Source: Streptococcus sp. A12 (lineage in GTDB: Bacteria > Bacillota > Bacilli > Lactobacillales > Streptococcaceae). Taken from it: a stretch of DNA of 8,312 nucleotides. The stretch covers positions 1 to 8,312 of the forward strand of contig NZ_CAJPOU010000051.1 of assembly GCF_905372335.1 (NCBI RefSeq). Reading direction: 5' to 3'. Shown here one piece after another: positions 1 to 5,951 of the stretch (the first letter of the stretch is position 1; each line of letters starts with the position of its first letter). The notes under the pieces were generated by a model, which was not told the DNA's origin, searched no databases, and saw only the letters and a program-made list of their open reading frames with translations. Made by a program: the position numbers and the translations under genes.

Positions 1-369
1 ATCATCGCACCAGACACAACCATCTTGATTGACTACATGCTCAACCGTTTCGGAAACATCGTTAAGAACTTGACAGTCTTCCCAGAAAACATGATCCGCA
101 ACATGAACTCTACATTTGGTTTGATCTTCAGCCAACGTGCTATGCTTACTTTGATTGAAAAAGGTATGACACGTGAACAGGCTTACGACCTTGTTCAACC
201 GAAGACTGCCCAATCATGGGATAATCAAGTAGACTTTAAACCACTTCTTGAAGCAGATCCAGAAGTGACATCACGCCTCACTCAAGAAGAAATTGACGAA
301 ATCTTCAACCCAACCTACTACACCAAACGGGTGGATGAAATCTTCGAACGCATCGGTTTGGGAGACTAA
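1..369 (+). CDS. purB: Adenylosuccinate lyase, C-terminal part (5' end outside the window)
   Basis: The first 122 codons are open from the first base and end at TAA 367-369. They match my memory of the C-terminal end of streptococcal PurB, including FSQRAMLTLIEKGMTREQAY, the QPKTAQSWDNQVDFKPLL stretch and the final GLGD. The family enzyme is a cytosolic homotetramer. It splits fumarate from SAICAR and from adenylosuccinate in purine synthesis. Pneumococcal PurB is about 432 residues, so roughly the last quarter is visible. The signature loop with the catalytic serine lies upstream of the window and cannot be checked. The visible part is helical and intact, with no frameshift. A strong hairpin terminator follows about 20 bases after the stop. 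The gene is therefore transcriptionally separate from the sugar cluster and serves mainly as a positional marker. Confidence 0.95.
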   Translation: MIAPDTTILIDYMLNRFGNIVKNLTVFPENMIRNMNSTFGLIFSQRAMLTLIEKGMTREQAYDLVQPKTAQSWDNQVDFKPLLEADPEVTSRLTQEEIDEIFNPTYYTKRVDEIFERIGLGD

Positions 370-389
370 GCCCCTCATAAACTTGATCA

Positions 390-424
390 AAAAAGACAAA
401 CATCATGAGATGCTTGTCTTTTTC
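390..424 (+). terminator. Rho-independent terminator after purB
   Basis: AAAAGACAAACATC (391-404) pairs with GATGCTTGTCTTTT (409-422) around the four-base loop ATGA, with one A-C mismatch. The 3' arm runs into a T tract (419-423). The A-rich 5' flank makes it potentially bidirectional. It lies 21 bases after the purB stop. Confidence 0.85.
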
Positions 425-453
425 TTTGCCGATATCAGGTGCTCTAGACACGG

Positions 454-471
454 AATTTATCATAATAAATT
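454..471. repeat. Short AT-rich inverted repeat
   Basis: AATTTAT (454-460) and ATAAATT (465-471) are perfect 7-base arms around CATA. It could be a protein-binding site or a weak hairpin. It does not resemble the palindrome in front of bgaC, and in AT-rich DNA such a repeat may be chance. Confidence 0.35.
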
Positions 472-552
472 TTGACTGATTAAACTATTTATAGGAAGTC
501 TATCACTAATTATAGATTATTCGTTTTACATGTTTTAGGAACTATTTTTTCA

Positions 553-561
553 TGCTATAAT
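553..561 (+). promoter_or_regulatory. Possible extended -10 promoter with no gene after it
   Basis: TGC followed by a consensus TATAAT (556-561) is an extended -10 box. There is no good -35 at 17 bases; that place reads TTTTAG. Transcription would run rightward into the hairpin at 572-598 and then antisense to the 3' end of the regulator gene. It may be a relic of a lost gene or chance in AT-rich sequence. Confidence 0.3.
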
Positions 562-571
562 TTGTATCATA

Positions 572-598
572 AAAGTCTGAGGCCAGACCCCAGACTTT
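572..598 (-). terminator. Hairpin terminator of the GntR regulator gene
   Basis: AAAGTCTGAGG (572-582) pairs with CCCCAGACTTT (588-598) around CCAGA, with one mismatch. On the minus strand it begins 7 bases after the regulator stop codon, and the stem is followed by TTTTATG, a short T tract. In the plus direction the stem is followed by GAATGATC, with no T run, so termination is expected mainly for the minus-strand transcript. Confidence 0.65.
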
Positions 599-604
599 GA
601 ATGA

Positions 605-1321
605 TCAATGATCACGATCACAAGAGATAAATTTGATTTTATAGTAGTCGCCGCGTTTATAGGTTTCGCTATATTCGAGAATTTGGCCGGTCGTCTCCAA
701 TTTTGTCGTCTTCACTTGATGAACGGTTGGGAAGTTTTCATCGATATTCAACACAGAAGCGATTTTGCTTGGTGTTGGAAATACAATATCATTGATTTCT
801 TCAAAGTGTTCATCATTCATATGGATATGATAATCTTCTTTAAAGCGATCATAAATCGAACTATAGTAATCTAAGCTCGGATAATTTGGGTTGATATATT
901 GCTCTGGGACATAAGTCTGGTGGTAGATATAAGTATCTTCACCAATATGACGGGTCCGATCAATCTTATAATAGAATTGAGTTGGAGCAAGTCCTAGTTT
1001 ATCCAAGATGTTCAGTGCGTTGCCACGCTTGATAGAGAGAACTTTTACGGTCGCTTTTTGGATAGGGAAGGTTTCAACGTCTGAAAACTCAACCAGTTTG
1101 TGTTTTCTAGCGCGCGAAACAAAGGTTCCTTTTCCTTGTTGGCGGACGATGTATCCATCGCTAGCCAAATCGTTCAAAGCACGAACAACAGTAATCGAGC
1201 TAACATTATAAATCTTAATCAACTCGGCTTCTGTGTAAAATTTATCTCCATTTTCGAATTTGCCTGAGATAATTTGTTGCTTCAAATCATCTTTGATGTG
1301 TTGGTATTTTGGGATTGCCAT
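605..1321 (-). CDS. bgaR: GntR-family repressor with UTRA domain, probable regulator of the bgaC-PTS cluster
   Basis: The 238-residue protein has an N-terminal winged helix (about 5-70). Its recognition region runs through YTEAELIKIYNVSSITVVRALNDL, and the wing motif is QQGKGTFVSR. A UTRA effector-binding domain follows (about 90-232), ending in the typical EYSETYKRGDYYKIKF stretch. This is the HutC/FarR subgroup of GntR. These are cytosolic dimers that bind palindromic DNA and release it when a small, often phosphorylated, sugar binds. The gene is transcribed away from bgaC, the usual arrangement for a local repressor, and corresponds in position to pneumococcal SP_0058 (BgaR). I chose ATG 1321 because AGAAGAGGTG lies 6 bases upstream of it. 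An in-frame GTG at 1330 is embedded in that ribosome binding site. The effector is unknown; a sugar phosphate made by the PTS or AgaS route is my inference. The family call is firm, the symbol less so. Confidence 0.85.
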   Translation of the reverse strand: MAIPKYQHIKDDLKQQIISGKFENGDKFYTEAELIKIYNVSSITVVRALNDLASDGYIVRQQGKGTFVSRARKHKLVEFSDVETFPIQKATVKVLSIKRGNALNILDKLGLAPTQFYYKIDRTRHIGEDTYIYHQTYVPEQYINPNYPSLDYYSSIYDRFKEDYHIHMNDEHFEEINDIVFPTPSKIASVLNIDENFPTVHQVKTTKLETTGQILEYSETYKRGDYYKIKFISCDRDH

Positions 1322-1327
1322 GTGCTT

Positions 1328-1337
1328 CACCTCTTCT
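1328..1337 (-). promoter_or_regulatory. Ribosome binding site of the regulator; decides its start
   Basis: On the minus strand this reads AGAAGAGGTG, followed by AAGCAC and ATG (1321-1319). The spacing suits ATG 1321. The upstream in-frame GTG (1330-1328) overlaps the Shine-Dalgarno sequence and is an unlikely start. Confidence 0.7.
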
Positions 1338-1350
1338 TTCGATATCCCTT

Positions 1351-1367
1351 GTTAATATTATTTTAAC
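1351..1367. promoter_or_regulatory. Possible second, weaker regulator-binding site
   Basis: GTTAA (1351-1355) and TTAAC (1363-1367) form an inverted repeat around an AT core containing TTAATATTA, which resembles the arm of the main palindrome (TTAATATA). It lies where the regulator's own promoter must be, so autoregulation is possible. The regulator promoter itself is not clear: TAAAAT or TAATAT boxes on the minus strand have only weak -35 partners. Confidence 0.3.
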
Positions 1368-1385
1368 ATATTTTTTTAAAAGTTG

Positions 1386-1414
1386 TTGACATTTTTTTAT
1401 TAATATATTATATT
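1386..1414 (+). promoter_or_regulatory. Sigma-A promoter of bgaC and the downstream cluster
   Basis: A perfect TTGACA -35 (1386-1391) is followed by a 17-base spacer and TATATT (1409-1414; 5 of 6 with TATAAT). The predicted start is about 1421, some 30 bases before the bgaC ATG. It is the only convincing rightward promoter before the cluster. The operator palindrome covers its spacer and -10. Confidence 0.75.
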
Positions 1415-1420
1415 AATAAA
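1396..1420. promoter_or_regulatory. Operator candidate: perfect 25-base palindrome over the bgaC -10 box
   Basis: The arms TTATTAATATA (1397-1407) and TATATTAATAA (1409-1419) are exact reverse complements around a single T (1408). The outer pair 1396/1420 extends them to 12 bases each. The palindrome covers half of the spacer and the whole -10 of the bgaC promoter, where a bound repressor would block RNA polymerase. Odd-length palindromes of about this size are usual for GntR-family operators, and the divergently encoded GntR/UTRA protein is the obvious ligand. Binding is inferred; the symmetry is seen directly. Confidence 0.7.
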
Positions 1421-1434
1421 TGAAAAGGGTTTCT
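1420..1434 (+). promoter_or_regulatory. cre-like site (CcpA), degenerate
   Basis: ATGAAAAGGGTTTCT fits the WTGNAANCGNWNNCW consensus at all fixed positions except the central C, which is G here. It lies at or just after the predicted transcription start, where CcpA binding would repress. The missing central CG weakens the call. Confidence 0.35.
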
Positions 1435-1435
1435 T

Positions 1436-1444
1436 AGAAGGAGG
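1436..1444 (+). promoter_or_regulatory. Strong ribosome binding site of bgaC
   Basis: AGAAGGAGG ends 8 bases before ATG 1453. It is a near-perfect Shine-Dalgarno sequence and fixes the start. Confidence 0.85.
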
Positions 1445-1452
1445 TTCTCAGT

Positions 1453-3240
1453 ATGGGGGCATTTGAAATCCGAGAAGATTTTTATTTAAATGATCAACCT
1501 TTTAAGATTTTATCTGGTGCAATTCATTATTTTCGGATCGATCGTGAGGATTGGTATCATTCCTTATATAACCTAAAAGCTCTAGGTTTTAATACTGTTG
1601 AAACCTATGTTCCATGGAATGCTCATGAGCCACAAAGAGGCCACTTTCACTTTGAAGGGAATTTGGACCTGGAGCACTTTATCCAAGTAGCTCAAGAGTT
1701 GGATCTGTATGTGATCCTCCGTCCATCACCGTTTATTTGTTCGGAGTGGGAATTTGGGGGCTTGCCAGCCTGGTTAATCGAAGAAGACCTTCGGATTCGT
1801 TCATCAGATCCGGCCTTTCTCGAGGAAGTGGCTCGCTATTACGACGAGCTCTTGCCTCGTGTGGCCAAGTACCAATTGGATCGTGGGGGCAATATCCTCA
1901 TGATGCAGGTGGAGAACGAATACGGCTCTTATGGCGAAGACAAAGCCTATCTTCGGGTGATCAGAGATCTAATGATCGAGCGGGACATTACCTGTCCACT
2001 CTTTACTTCTGATGGACCTTGGAGGGCGACTCTTCGAGCAGGGACTTTGATTGAGGATGGACTCTTTGTAACCGGTAATTTTGGTTCGCGAGCAAATTAC
2101 AATTTCTCTCAGATGAAAGAGTTCTTTGCGGAGCATGACAAAAAGTGGCCACTCATGTGTATGGAATTTTGGGATGGCTGGTTCAATCGTTGGAAAGAAC
2201 CCATCATCAAGCGAGATCCAGAAGAGTTGGCAGAAGCAGTCCATGAGGTCTTACAAGAAGGCTCAATTAATCTCTACATGTTTCATGGTGGGACCAACTT
2301 CGGATTTATGAATGGCTGCTCAGCACGAGGGACCGTGGATTTACCGCAAGTAACATCTTATGACTATGACGCTCTCCTAGATGAGCAGGGCAACCCGACT
2401 CCTAAGTACTACGCAGTCAAGCAGATGATGGCGACCTACTATCCAGAGTATCCACAGATGGATCCGCTTGTGAAGTCGAGTTTATCTGAACGAACATTGG
2501 AATTGACCAAAAAGACTAGTTTGTTCGGCAACTTAAACGAGATTGCTCAGGTCACCGAAAGTCTTTACCCACAGACCATGGAAGAAATCGACCACCCATT
2601 AGGCTATCTGCTCTATGAGACAGAAGTGGAAATGGATGCGGAAGAAGAGCGCTTGCGTATCATCGATGCGCGTGATCGGGTACAGGTTTATGCCAATGAT
2701 CAGTTGATTGCCACTCAATACCAAGAAGAAATCGGTCAAGATCTTTTTTTAAACGGAAAAAAGAAAACGATTACAAACCTAAAACTCTTGATCGAAAACA
2801 TGGGAAGAGTCAATTATGGGCACAAACTCTTAGCGGATTCCCAACGAAAAGGAATCCGAACAGGGGTTTGTATCGATCTTCATTTCAAGCTTCATTGGAA
2901 ACAATATGCGCTTGATTTTAGCCAGCTGGATCGCTTGGATTTTTCGAAAGAATGGCAAGAAGGTCAACCAGCTTTTTATCAATTTGCTTTTCATCTAGAT
3001 CAGGTTGAGGATACCTTCCTTGATATGACTGGATTTGGAAAAGGGATCGTTCTTGTAAATGGCCACCATATTGGTCGTTTCTGGGAAGTCGGTCCAACAC
3101 TCTCCCTCTACATCCCTCATGGTTTTCTCAAAGATGGGGAAAATGAGATCCTCGTCTTTGAGACAGAGGGCACTTGGAAGGAGACCTTAAAACTTGTTTC
3201 ACAACCTACATTCAAAGAAGTAAAGGGGGAAAACTTATGA
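1453..3240 (+). CDS. bgaC: Beta-galactosidase of glycoside hydrolase family 35 (Gal-beta-1,3 specific type)
   Basis: This 595-residue enzyme is full length and equals pneumococcal BgaC in length. The catalytic TIM barrel spans about residues 8-330. The family signature GGNILMMQVENEYGS gives E156 as acid/base, and MCMEFWDGWF gives E238 as nucleophile. Two beta domains follow, with the GRFWEVGPTLSLYIPH stretch near residues 541-556. W240, W243 and Y455, which I recall as setting beta-1,3 specificity in pneumococcal BgaC, are all present at the same numbers. That enzyme removes galactose from Gal-beta-1,3-GlcNAc. There is no signal peptide, transmembrane segment or LPXTG anchor, so a cytoplasmic site is expected, although the pneumococcal protein has been reported at the surface. 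It is the first gene of the cluster. Its TGA overlaps the IIB ATG in ATGA, implying translational coupling. The substrate could be a PTS-phosphorylated disaccharide, as for the L. casei GH35 enzyme GnbG. Confidence 0.93.
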   Translation: MGAFEIREDFYLNDQPFKILSGAIHYFRIDREDWYHSLYNLKALGFNTVETYVPWNAHEPQRGHFHFEGNLDLEHFIQVAQELDLYVILRPSPFICSEWEFGGLPAWLIEEDLRIRSSDPAFLEEVARYYDELLPRVAKYQLDRGGNILMMQVENEYGSYGEDKAYLRVIRDLMIERDITCPLFTSDGPWRATLRAGTLIEDGLFVTGNFGSRANYNFSQMKEFFAEHDKKWPLMCMEFWDGWFNRWKEPIIKRDPEELAEAVHEVLQEGSINLYMFHGGTNFGFMNGCSARGTVDLPQVTSYDYDALLDEQGNPTPKYYAVKQMMATYYPEYPQMDPLVKSSLSERTLELTKKTSLFGNLNEIAQVTESLYPQTMEEIDHPLGYLLYETEVEMDAEEERLRIIDARDRVQVYANDQLIATQYQEEIGQDLFLNGKKKTITNLKLLIENMGRVNYGHKLLADSQRKGIRTGVCIDLHFKLHWKQYALDFSQLDRLDFSKEWQEGQPAFYQFAFHLDQVEDTFLDMTGFGKGIVLVNGHHIGRFWEVGPTLSLYIPHGFLKDGENEILVFETEGTWKETLKLVSQPTFKEVKGENL

Positions 3241-3713
3241 CTATTGTAGGATGCCGTATCGATGGACGTTTGATCCACGGCCAGGTAGCCAACCTTTGGA
3301 CTACCAAACTAAATGTTTCACGTATCATGGTGATCGATGATGAAGTCGCTCAAAATGATATCGAAAAAAGTGGCTTGAAATTAGCGACACCACCTGGTGT
3401 TAAGCTTAGTATCTTGCCAGTCGCAAAGGCTGCAGAAAATATCTTGGCTGGAAAATATGACAGCCAACGTCTCTTCATCGTAGCCCGCAAGCCAGACCGC
3501 TTCCTCGGTTTGGTAGAAGCAGGTGTACCACTTGAAACCTTAAACGTAGGGAACATGTCTCAATCAGACGAGACTCGTCCGATTACTCGTTCGATCAACG
3601 TAGTGGATGCCGATGTGGAAGCTTTCCACAAGCTAGCTGAAAAAGGAGTTAAGTTAACTGCTCAAATGGTTCCAAATGATCCAGTTGAAGACTTCTTGAA
3701 GTTGCTCAAATAG
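3237..3713 (+). CDS. PTS mannose-family transporter, IIB component
   Basis: The 158-residue cytosolic protein opens with VGCRIDGRLIHGQV, the phosphorylation-site motif of mannose/sorbose-type IIB domains, with H14 as the phosphohistidine. The conserved NVGNMSQSDETRPITRSINV stretch follows at about 103-122. It takes phosphate from IIA and passes it to the sugar entering through IIC/IID. I chose ATG 3237 because TAAAGGGGGA lies just upstream and the N-terminus then matches the family. It overlaps the bgaC stop by four bases (ATGA). It is the first of four PTS genes in the order B-C-D-A, the order of the L. casei gnb operon. The substrate cannot be read from this protein; galactosamine, N-acetylgalactosamine or beta-1,3 galactosyl disaccharides are possible from context. 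It corresponds to pneumococcal SP_0061. Confidence 0.92.
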   Translation: MTIVGCRIDGRLIHGQVANLWTTKLNVSRIMVIDDEVAQNDIEKSGLKLATPPGVKLSILPVAKAAENILAGKYDSQRLFIVARKPDRFLGLVEAGVPLETLNVGNMSQSDETRPITRSINVVDADVEAFHKLAEKGVKLTAQMVPNDPVEDFLKLLK

Positions 3714-3737
3714 TTTATAAATAAAAAGAAAAATTTT

Positions 3738-3743
3738 AGGAGG
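3738..3743 (+). promoter_or_regulatory. Ribosome binding site of the IIC gene
   Basis: AGGAGG ends 8 bases before ATG 3752. It sits in a 38-base AT-rich gap after the IIB stop that shows no terminator, so IIB and IIC should be cotranscribed. Confidence 0.75.
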
Positions 3744-3751
3744 AAATTGTC

Positions 3752-4666
3752 ATGATACAATGGTGGCAAATTTTACTACTTACTTTGTACTCAGCTTATC
3801 AAATCTGTGATGAGTTGACGATTGTTTCATCAGCAGGCTCACCAGTCTTTGCTGGTTTCATTACAGGACTGGTCATGGGAGATTTAGGGACAGGTCTCTT
3901 TATCGGAGCTTCTCTTCAATTGACAGTACTCGGTGTTGGTACTTTCGGTGGAGCTTCTCGTATTGACGCGACTTCTGGTGCCGTTCTTGCGACTGCCTTC
4001 TCAGTAGCACAAGGGATCAAACCAGAAATTGCAATTTCAACCATTGCCGTTCCGGTAGCAGGTCTTTTGACTTATGCGGATATCCTTGGTCGGATGAGTA
4101 CAACTGCCTTTGCACACCGTATTGATGCTGCGATCGAACGCTTTGACTATAAAGGAATTGAACGCAACTACCTTCTCGGTGCAGTTCCTTGGGCTCTCTC
4201 TCGCGCCCTTCCAGTCTTCTTAGCTCTTGCTTTTGGTGGTGCTTTTGTTCAATCTATTGTAGACTTTGTTGAACAATATAAATGGATTGCGAATGGTTTG
4301 ACCCTTGCAGGACGTATGCTCCCAGGTCTTGGATTTGCCATCTTGCTTCACTACTTGCCTGTGAAGCGTCACCTTCACTATCTTGCTCTTGGTTTTGGCT
4401 TGACAGCAATGTTGACAGTGCTTTACGGCAATGTCCAAAGTGTTGGTACTGCCATTTCAGCAATGCTTGGAACAGATGCATTTGCAAAACTTCCAAAAGA
4501 ACAAATGGTTGCCTTTACAAATAACTTCAAATCTGTATCTATGATCGGGGTTGCCATCATTGGTATCTTCCTTGCAGTGCAACACTTTAAAAACAGCCAA
4601 CGTACAGTTGTAGCTGTTCCAGCAAGCAATGTAGAAAGCGGGGAAATTGAAGATGACGAATTCTAA
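3752..4666 (+). CDS. PTS mannose-family transporter, IIC membrane component (EII-Sor)
   Basis: The 304-residue hydrophobic protein has many membrane segments. Conserved IIC features are GLVMGDLGTGLFIGASLQL (39-57) and GVGTFGGASRIDATSGAVLA (61-80). These correspond to the glycine-rich substrate-channel region of the mannose/sorbose family. Further hydrophobic stretches lie at about 96-112, 141-170, 188-203, 208-226 and 261-277. The C-terminus ends in an acidic cytosolic tail (ESGEIEDDEF). With IID it forms the membrane part that moves the sugar while IIB phosphorylates it. A strong AGGAGG precedes the ATG. Codon choice here and in the neighbouring IIB and IID genes looks more highly adapted than in bgaC. 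That would fit high expression, although I did not compute it. It overlaps the IID gene by 14 bases. It corresponds to pneumococcal SP_0062. Confidence 0.92.
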   Translation: MIQWWQILLLTLYSAYQICDELTIVSSAGSPVFAGFITGLVMGDLGTGLFIGASLQLTVLGVGTFGGASRIDATSGAVLATAFSVAQGIKPEIAISTIAVPVAGLLTYADILGRMSTTAFAHRIDAAIERFDYKGIERNYLLGAVPWALSRALPVFLALAFGGAFVQSIVDFVEQYKWIANGLTLAGRMLPGLGFAILLHYLPVKRHLHYLALGFGLTAMLTVLYGNVQSVGTAISAMLGTDAFAKLPKEQMVAFTNNFKSVSMIGVAIIGIFLAVQHFKNSQRTVVAVPASNVESGEIEDDEF

Positions 4667-5474
4667 GAACTACAAACTCACTAAAGAGGATTTTAATCAA
4701 ATTAACAAACGTAGCCTCTTCACTTTCCAATTGGGTTGGAACTACGAACGGATGCAGGCTTCTGGTTACCTTTACATGCTTCTTCCACAATTGCGGAAAA
4801 TGTATGGAGACGGCACACCTGAATTGAAAGAAATGATGAAATTGCATACGCAATTCTTCAATACTTCACCATTCTTCCACACTATTATCACTGGTTTTGA
4901 TTTGGCCTTGGAAGAAAAAGACGGAGTCAACTCTAAAGATGCAGTTAACGGGATCAAGACAGGTCTCATGGGACCATTTGCCCCTCTTGGAGACTCTATC
5001 TTTGGATCTTTGGTTCCAGCCATTATGGGATCTATCGCAGCGACAATCGCATCACAAGGTCAACCATGGGGTATTTTCCTTTGGATCGCGGTAGCAGTAG
5101 CCTATAATATCTTCCGTTGGAAACAGTTGGAATTTGCTTATAAAGAAGGTACCAACTTAATCAACAACATGCAAAGTACCTTGACAGCTTTGATCGAAGC
5201 TGCTTCTGTACTTGGTATCTTCATGGTCGGTGCCTTGATCGCGTCTATGATCAATGTCGATGTATCATGGATGCCACACATCGGGGACAAAGCTATCGAT
5301 ATTCAAGACATGCTTAACTTGATCTTCCCACGTTTGGTTCCAGCTATCATCACAGGTGCGATCTACTGGTTGCTCGGACGTAAGGGTATGAACTCAACCA
5401 AAGCTATCTTGTTGATTATCGTCGCAGCTATTTCCTTCTCTGCCTTTGGTCATTTCTTCTTTGGAATGGAATAA
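4653..5474 (+). CDS. PTS mannose-family transporter, IID membrane component
   Basis: The 273-residue protein carries the family hallmarks in order: SLFTFQLGWNYERMQASGYL (21-40), FFNTSPFFHTIITGFDLALEE (68-88), and GIKTGLMGPFAPLGDSIFGS (100-119) running into a hydrophobic VPAIMGSIAA segment. Hydrophobic stretches also lie at about 138-152, 186-200, 226-241 and 251-268. It partners IIC in the membrane. I prefer ATG 4653, with GGGGA 8 bases upstream, over the in-frame TTG at 4647, which would sit only 2 bases from that sequence. The start lies inside the IIC coding region, a 14-base overlap, so IID translation is probably coupled to IIC. It corresponds to pneumococcal SP_0063. Confidence 0.92.
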   Translation: MTNSKNYKLTKEDFNQINKRSLFTFQLGWNYERMQASGYLYMLLPQLRKMYGDGTPELKEMMKLHTQFFNTSPFFHTIITGFDLALEEKDGVNSKDAVNGIKTGLMGPFAPLGDSIFGSLVPAIMGSIAATIASQGQPWGIFLWIAVAVAYNIFRWKQLEFAYKEGTNLINNMQSTLTALIEAASVLGIFMVGALIASMINVDVSWMPHIGDKAIDIQDMLNLIFPRLVPAIITGAIYWLLGRKGMNSTKAILLIIVAAISFSAFGHFFFGME

Positions 5475-5485
5475 TGGAGTAAGGT

Positions 5486-5890
5486 ATGGCAAAACACCTA
5501 GTATTGGTCAGTCATGGTCGCTTCTGTGAAGAGCTCAAAGCCAGTACAGAAATGATTATGGGACCACAAGACAACATTCATGCCGTGGCCCTCTTGCCAG
5601 AGGAAGGTCCTGAGGAGTTTACAGCCAAGTTTGAAGCCTGTGTTGCAGACTTTGAGGACTACATCGTCTTTGCGGATCTTTTGGGAGGCACTCCTTGTAA
5701 TACGGTTAGCCGTCTGATCCTTGAAGGGCGTGCCATTGACCTCTATGCAGGGATGAACTTGCCAATGGTAATTGAATTTATTAATAACAGCCTGGTCGGA
5801 GGAGAAGAAGCTTATCCAGCGCGTGCACAAGAAAGCATCGTGAAGGTTAATGATCTTTTATCCAACTTTGATGACGACGAGGATGAGTAA
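5486..5890 (+). CDS. PTS mannose-family transporter, IIA component
   Basis: The 134-residue cytosolic protein has the EIIA-man fold signatures. LVLVSHGRF has the phosphorylated H10, VFADLLGGTPCNT follows at about 61-73, and GMNLPMVIEF at about 89-98. It accepts phosphate from HPr and passes it to IIB. The stop of IID and this ATG are 11 bases apart; GGAG (5476-5479) gives a 6-base spacing. The C-terminus is unusually acidic (FDDDEDE). Its place as the last PTS gene completes a full IIB-IIC-IID-IIA set, so the transporter needs no component from elsewhere except EI and HPr. It corresponds to pneumococcal SP_0064. Confidence 0.92.
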   Translation: MAKHLVLVSHGRFCEELKASTEMIMGPQDNIHAVALLPEEGPEEFTAKFEACVADFEDYIVFADLLGGTPCNTVSRLILEGRAIDLYAGMNLPMVIEFINNSLVGGEEAYPARAQESIVKVNDLLSNFDDDEDE

Positions 5891-5925
5891 AATACGATAG
5901 CGAAAACCGCTTGAACATTCGGAAT

Positions 5926-5951
5926 GGGGCTGGGACAATTGTCTCGGCCTC
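5926..5951 (+). other. Intergenic RNA hairpin between the PTS genes and agaS
   Basis: GGGGCTGGGAC (5926-5936) pairs with GTCTCGGCCTC (5941-5951) around AATT. There are eight Watson-Crick and three G-U pairs, so the stem is complete only in the rightward transcript; the opposite strand would have three A-C mismatches. No T run follows (TTACCGC), so it is a poor intrinsic terminator. It may attenuate or mark an RNA-processing or stabilising site, or be a dispersed streptococcal repeat. The heptamer ACCGCTT occurs on both sides (5906-5912 and 5954-5960). Confidence 0.6.

Larger units (their letters stand above)
431..571. other. AT-rich intergenic stretch with no gene
   Basis: Together with the flanking hairpins this fills the 235 bases between purB and the regulator gene. 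I find no plausible coding sequence with a ribosome binding site. It contains an inverted repeat at 454-471 and a TGCTATAAT box at 553-561, each listed separately. It also has several short CTAT/ATAG repeats (485-494, 499-503, 512-516) of no clear meaning. In pneumococcus the hexosaminidase gene strH sits at this place; no trace of it is recognisable here. Confidence 0.6.

Noticed and set aside
293..475. Possible small gene overlapping the end of purB
   Set aside because: It is out of frame with purB, reads through the terminator hairpin, and has no ribosome binding site or recognisable sequence.
608..874. Plus-strand open frame opposite the regulator gene
   Set aside because: It is a shadow of the GntR gene; no ribosome binding site and no domain.
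1322..1330. In-frame GTG start nine bases upstream for the GntR regulator
   Set aside because: It lies within the AGAAGAGGTG ribosome binding site itself; ATG 1321 has proper spacing and gives the usual short N-terminus.
1969..2244. Minus-strand open frame within bgaC
   Set aside because: Antisense to conserved GH35 catalytic sequence; composition and lack of start signals indicate a shadow.
3174..3236. Longer IIB start inside bgaC
   Set aside because: It would add 21 residues before the conserved MTIVGCRIDGRLIHG start, has no family support, and the ATGA junction with a purine-rich upstream region explains the start.
4647..4652. TTG start for IID, two codons upstream
   Set aside because: Only 2 bases from the GGGGA sequence, against 8 for ATG 4653; TTG is also the rarer start.
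5498..5830. Minus-strand 110-codon open frame opposite the IIA gene
   Set aside because: It covers almost exactly the strongly conserved IIA coding sequence and has no start signals or known motif.
5901..5916. Candidate cre site around GAAAACCGCTTGAAC before agaS
   Set aside because: The WTG block and the distal C do not match; too many deviations from the consensus.
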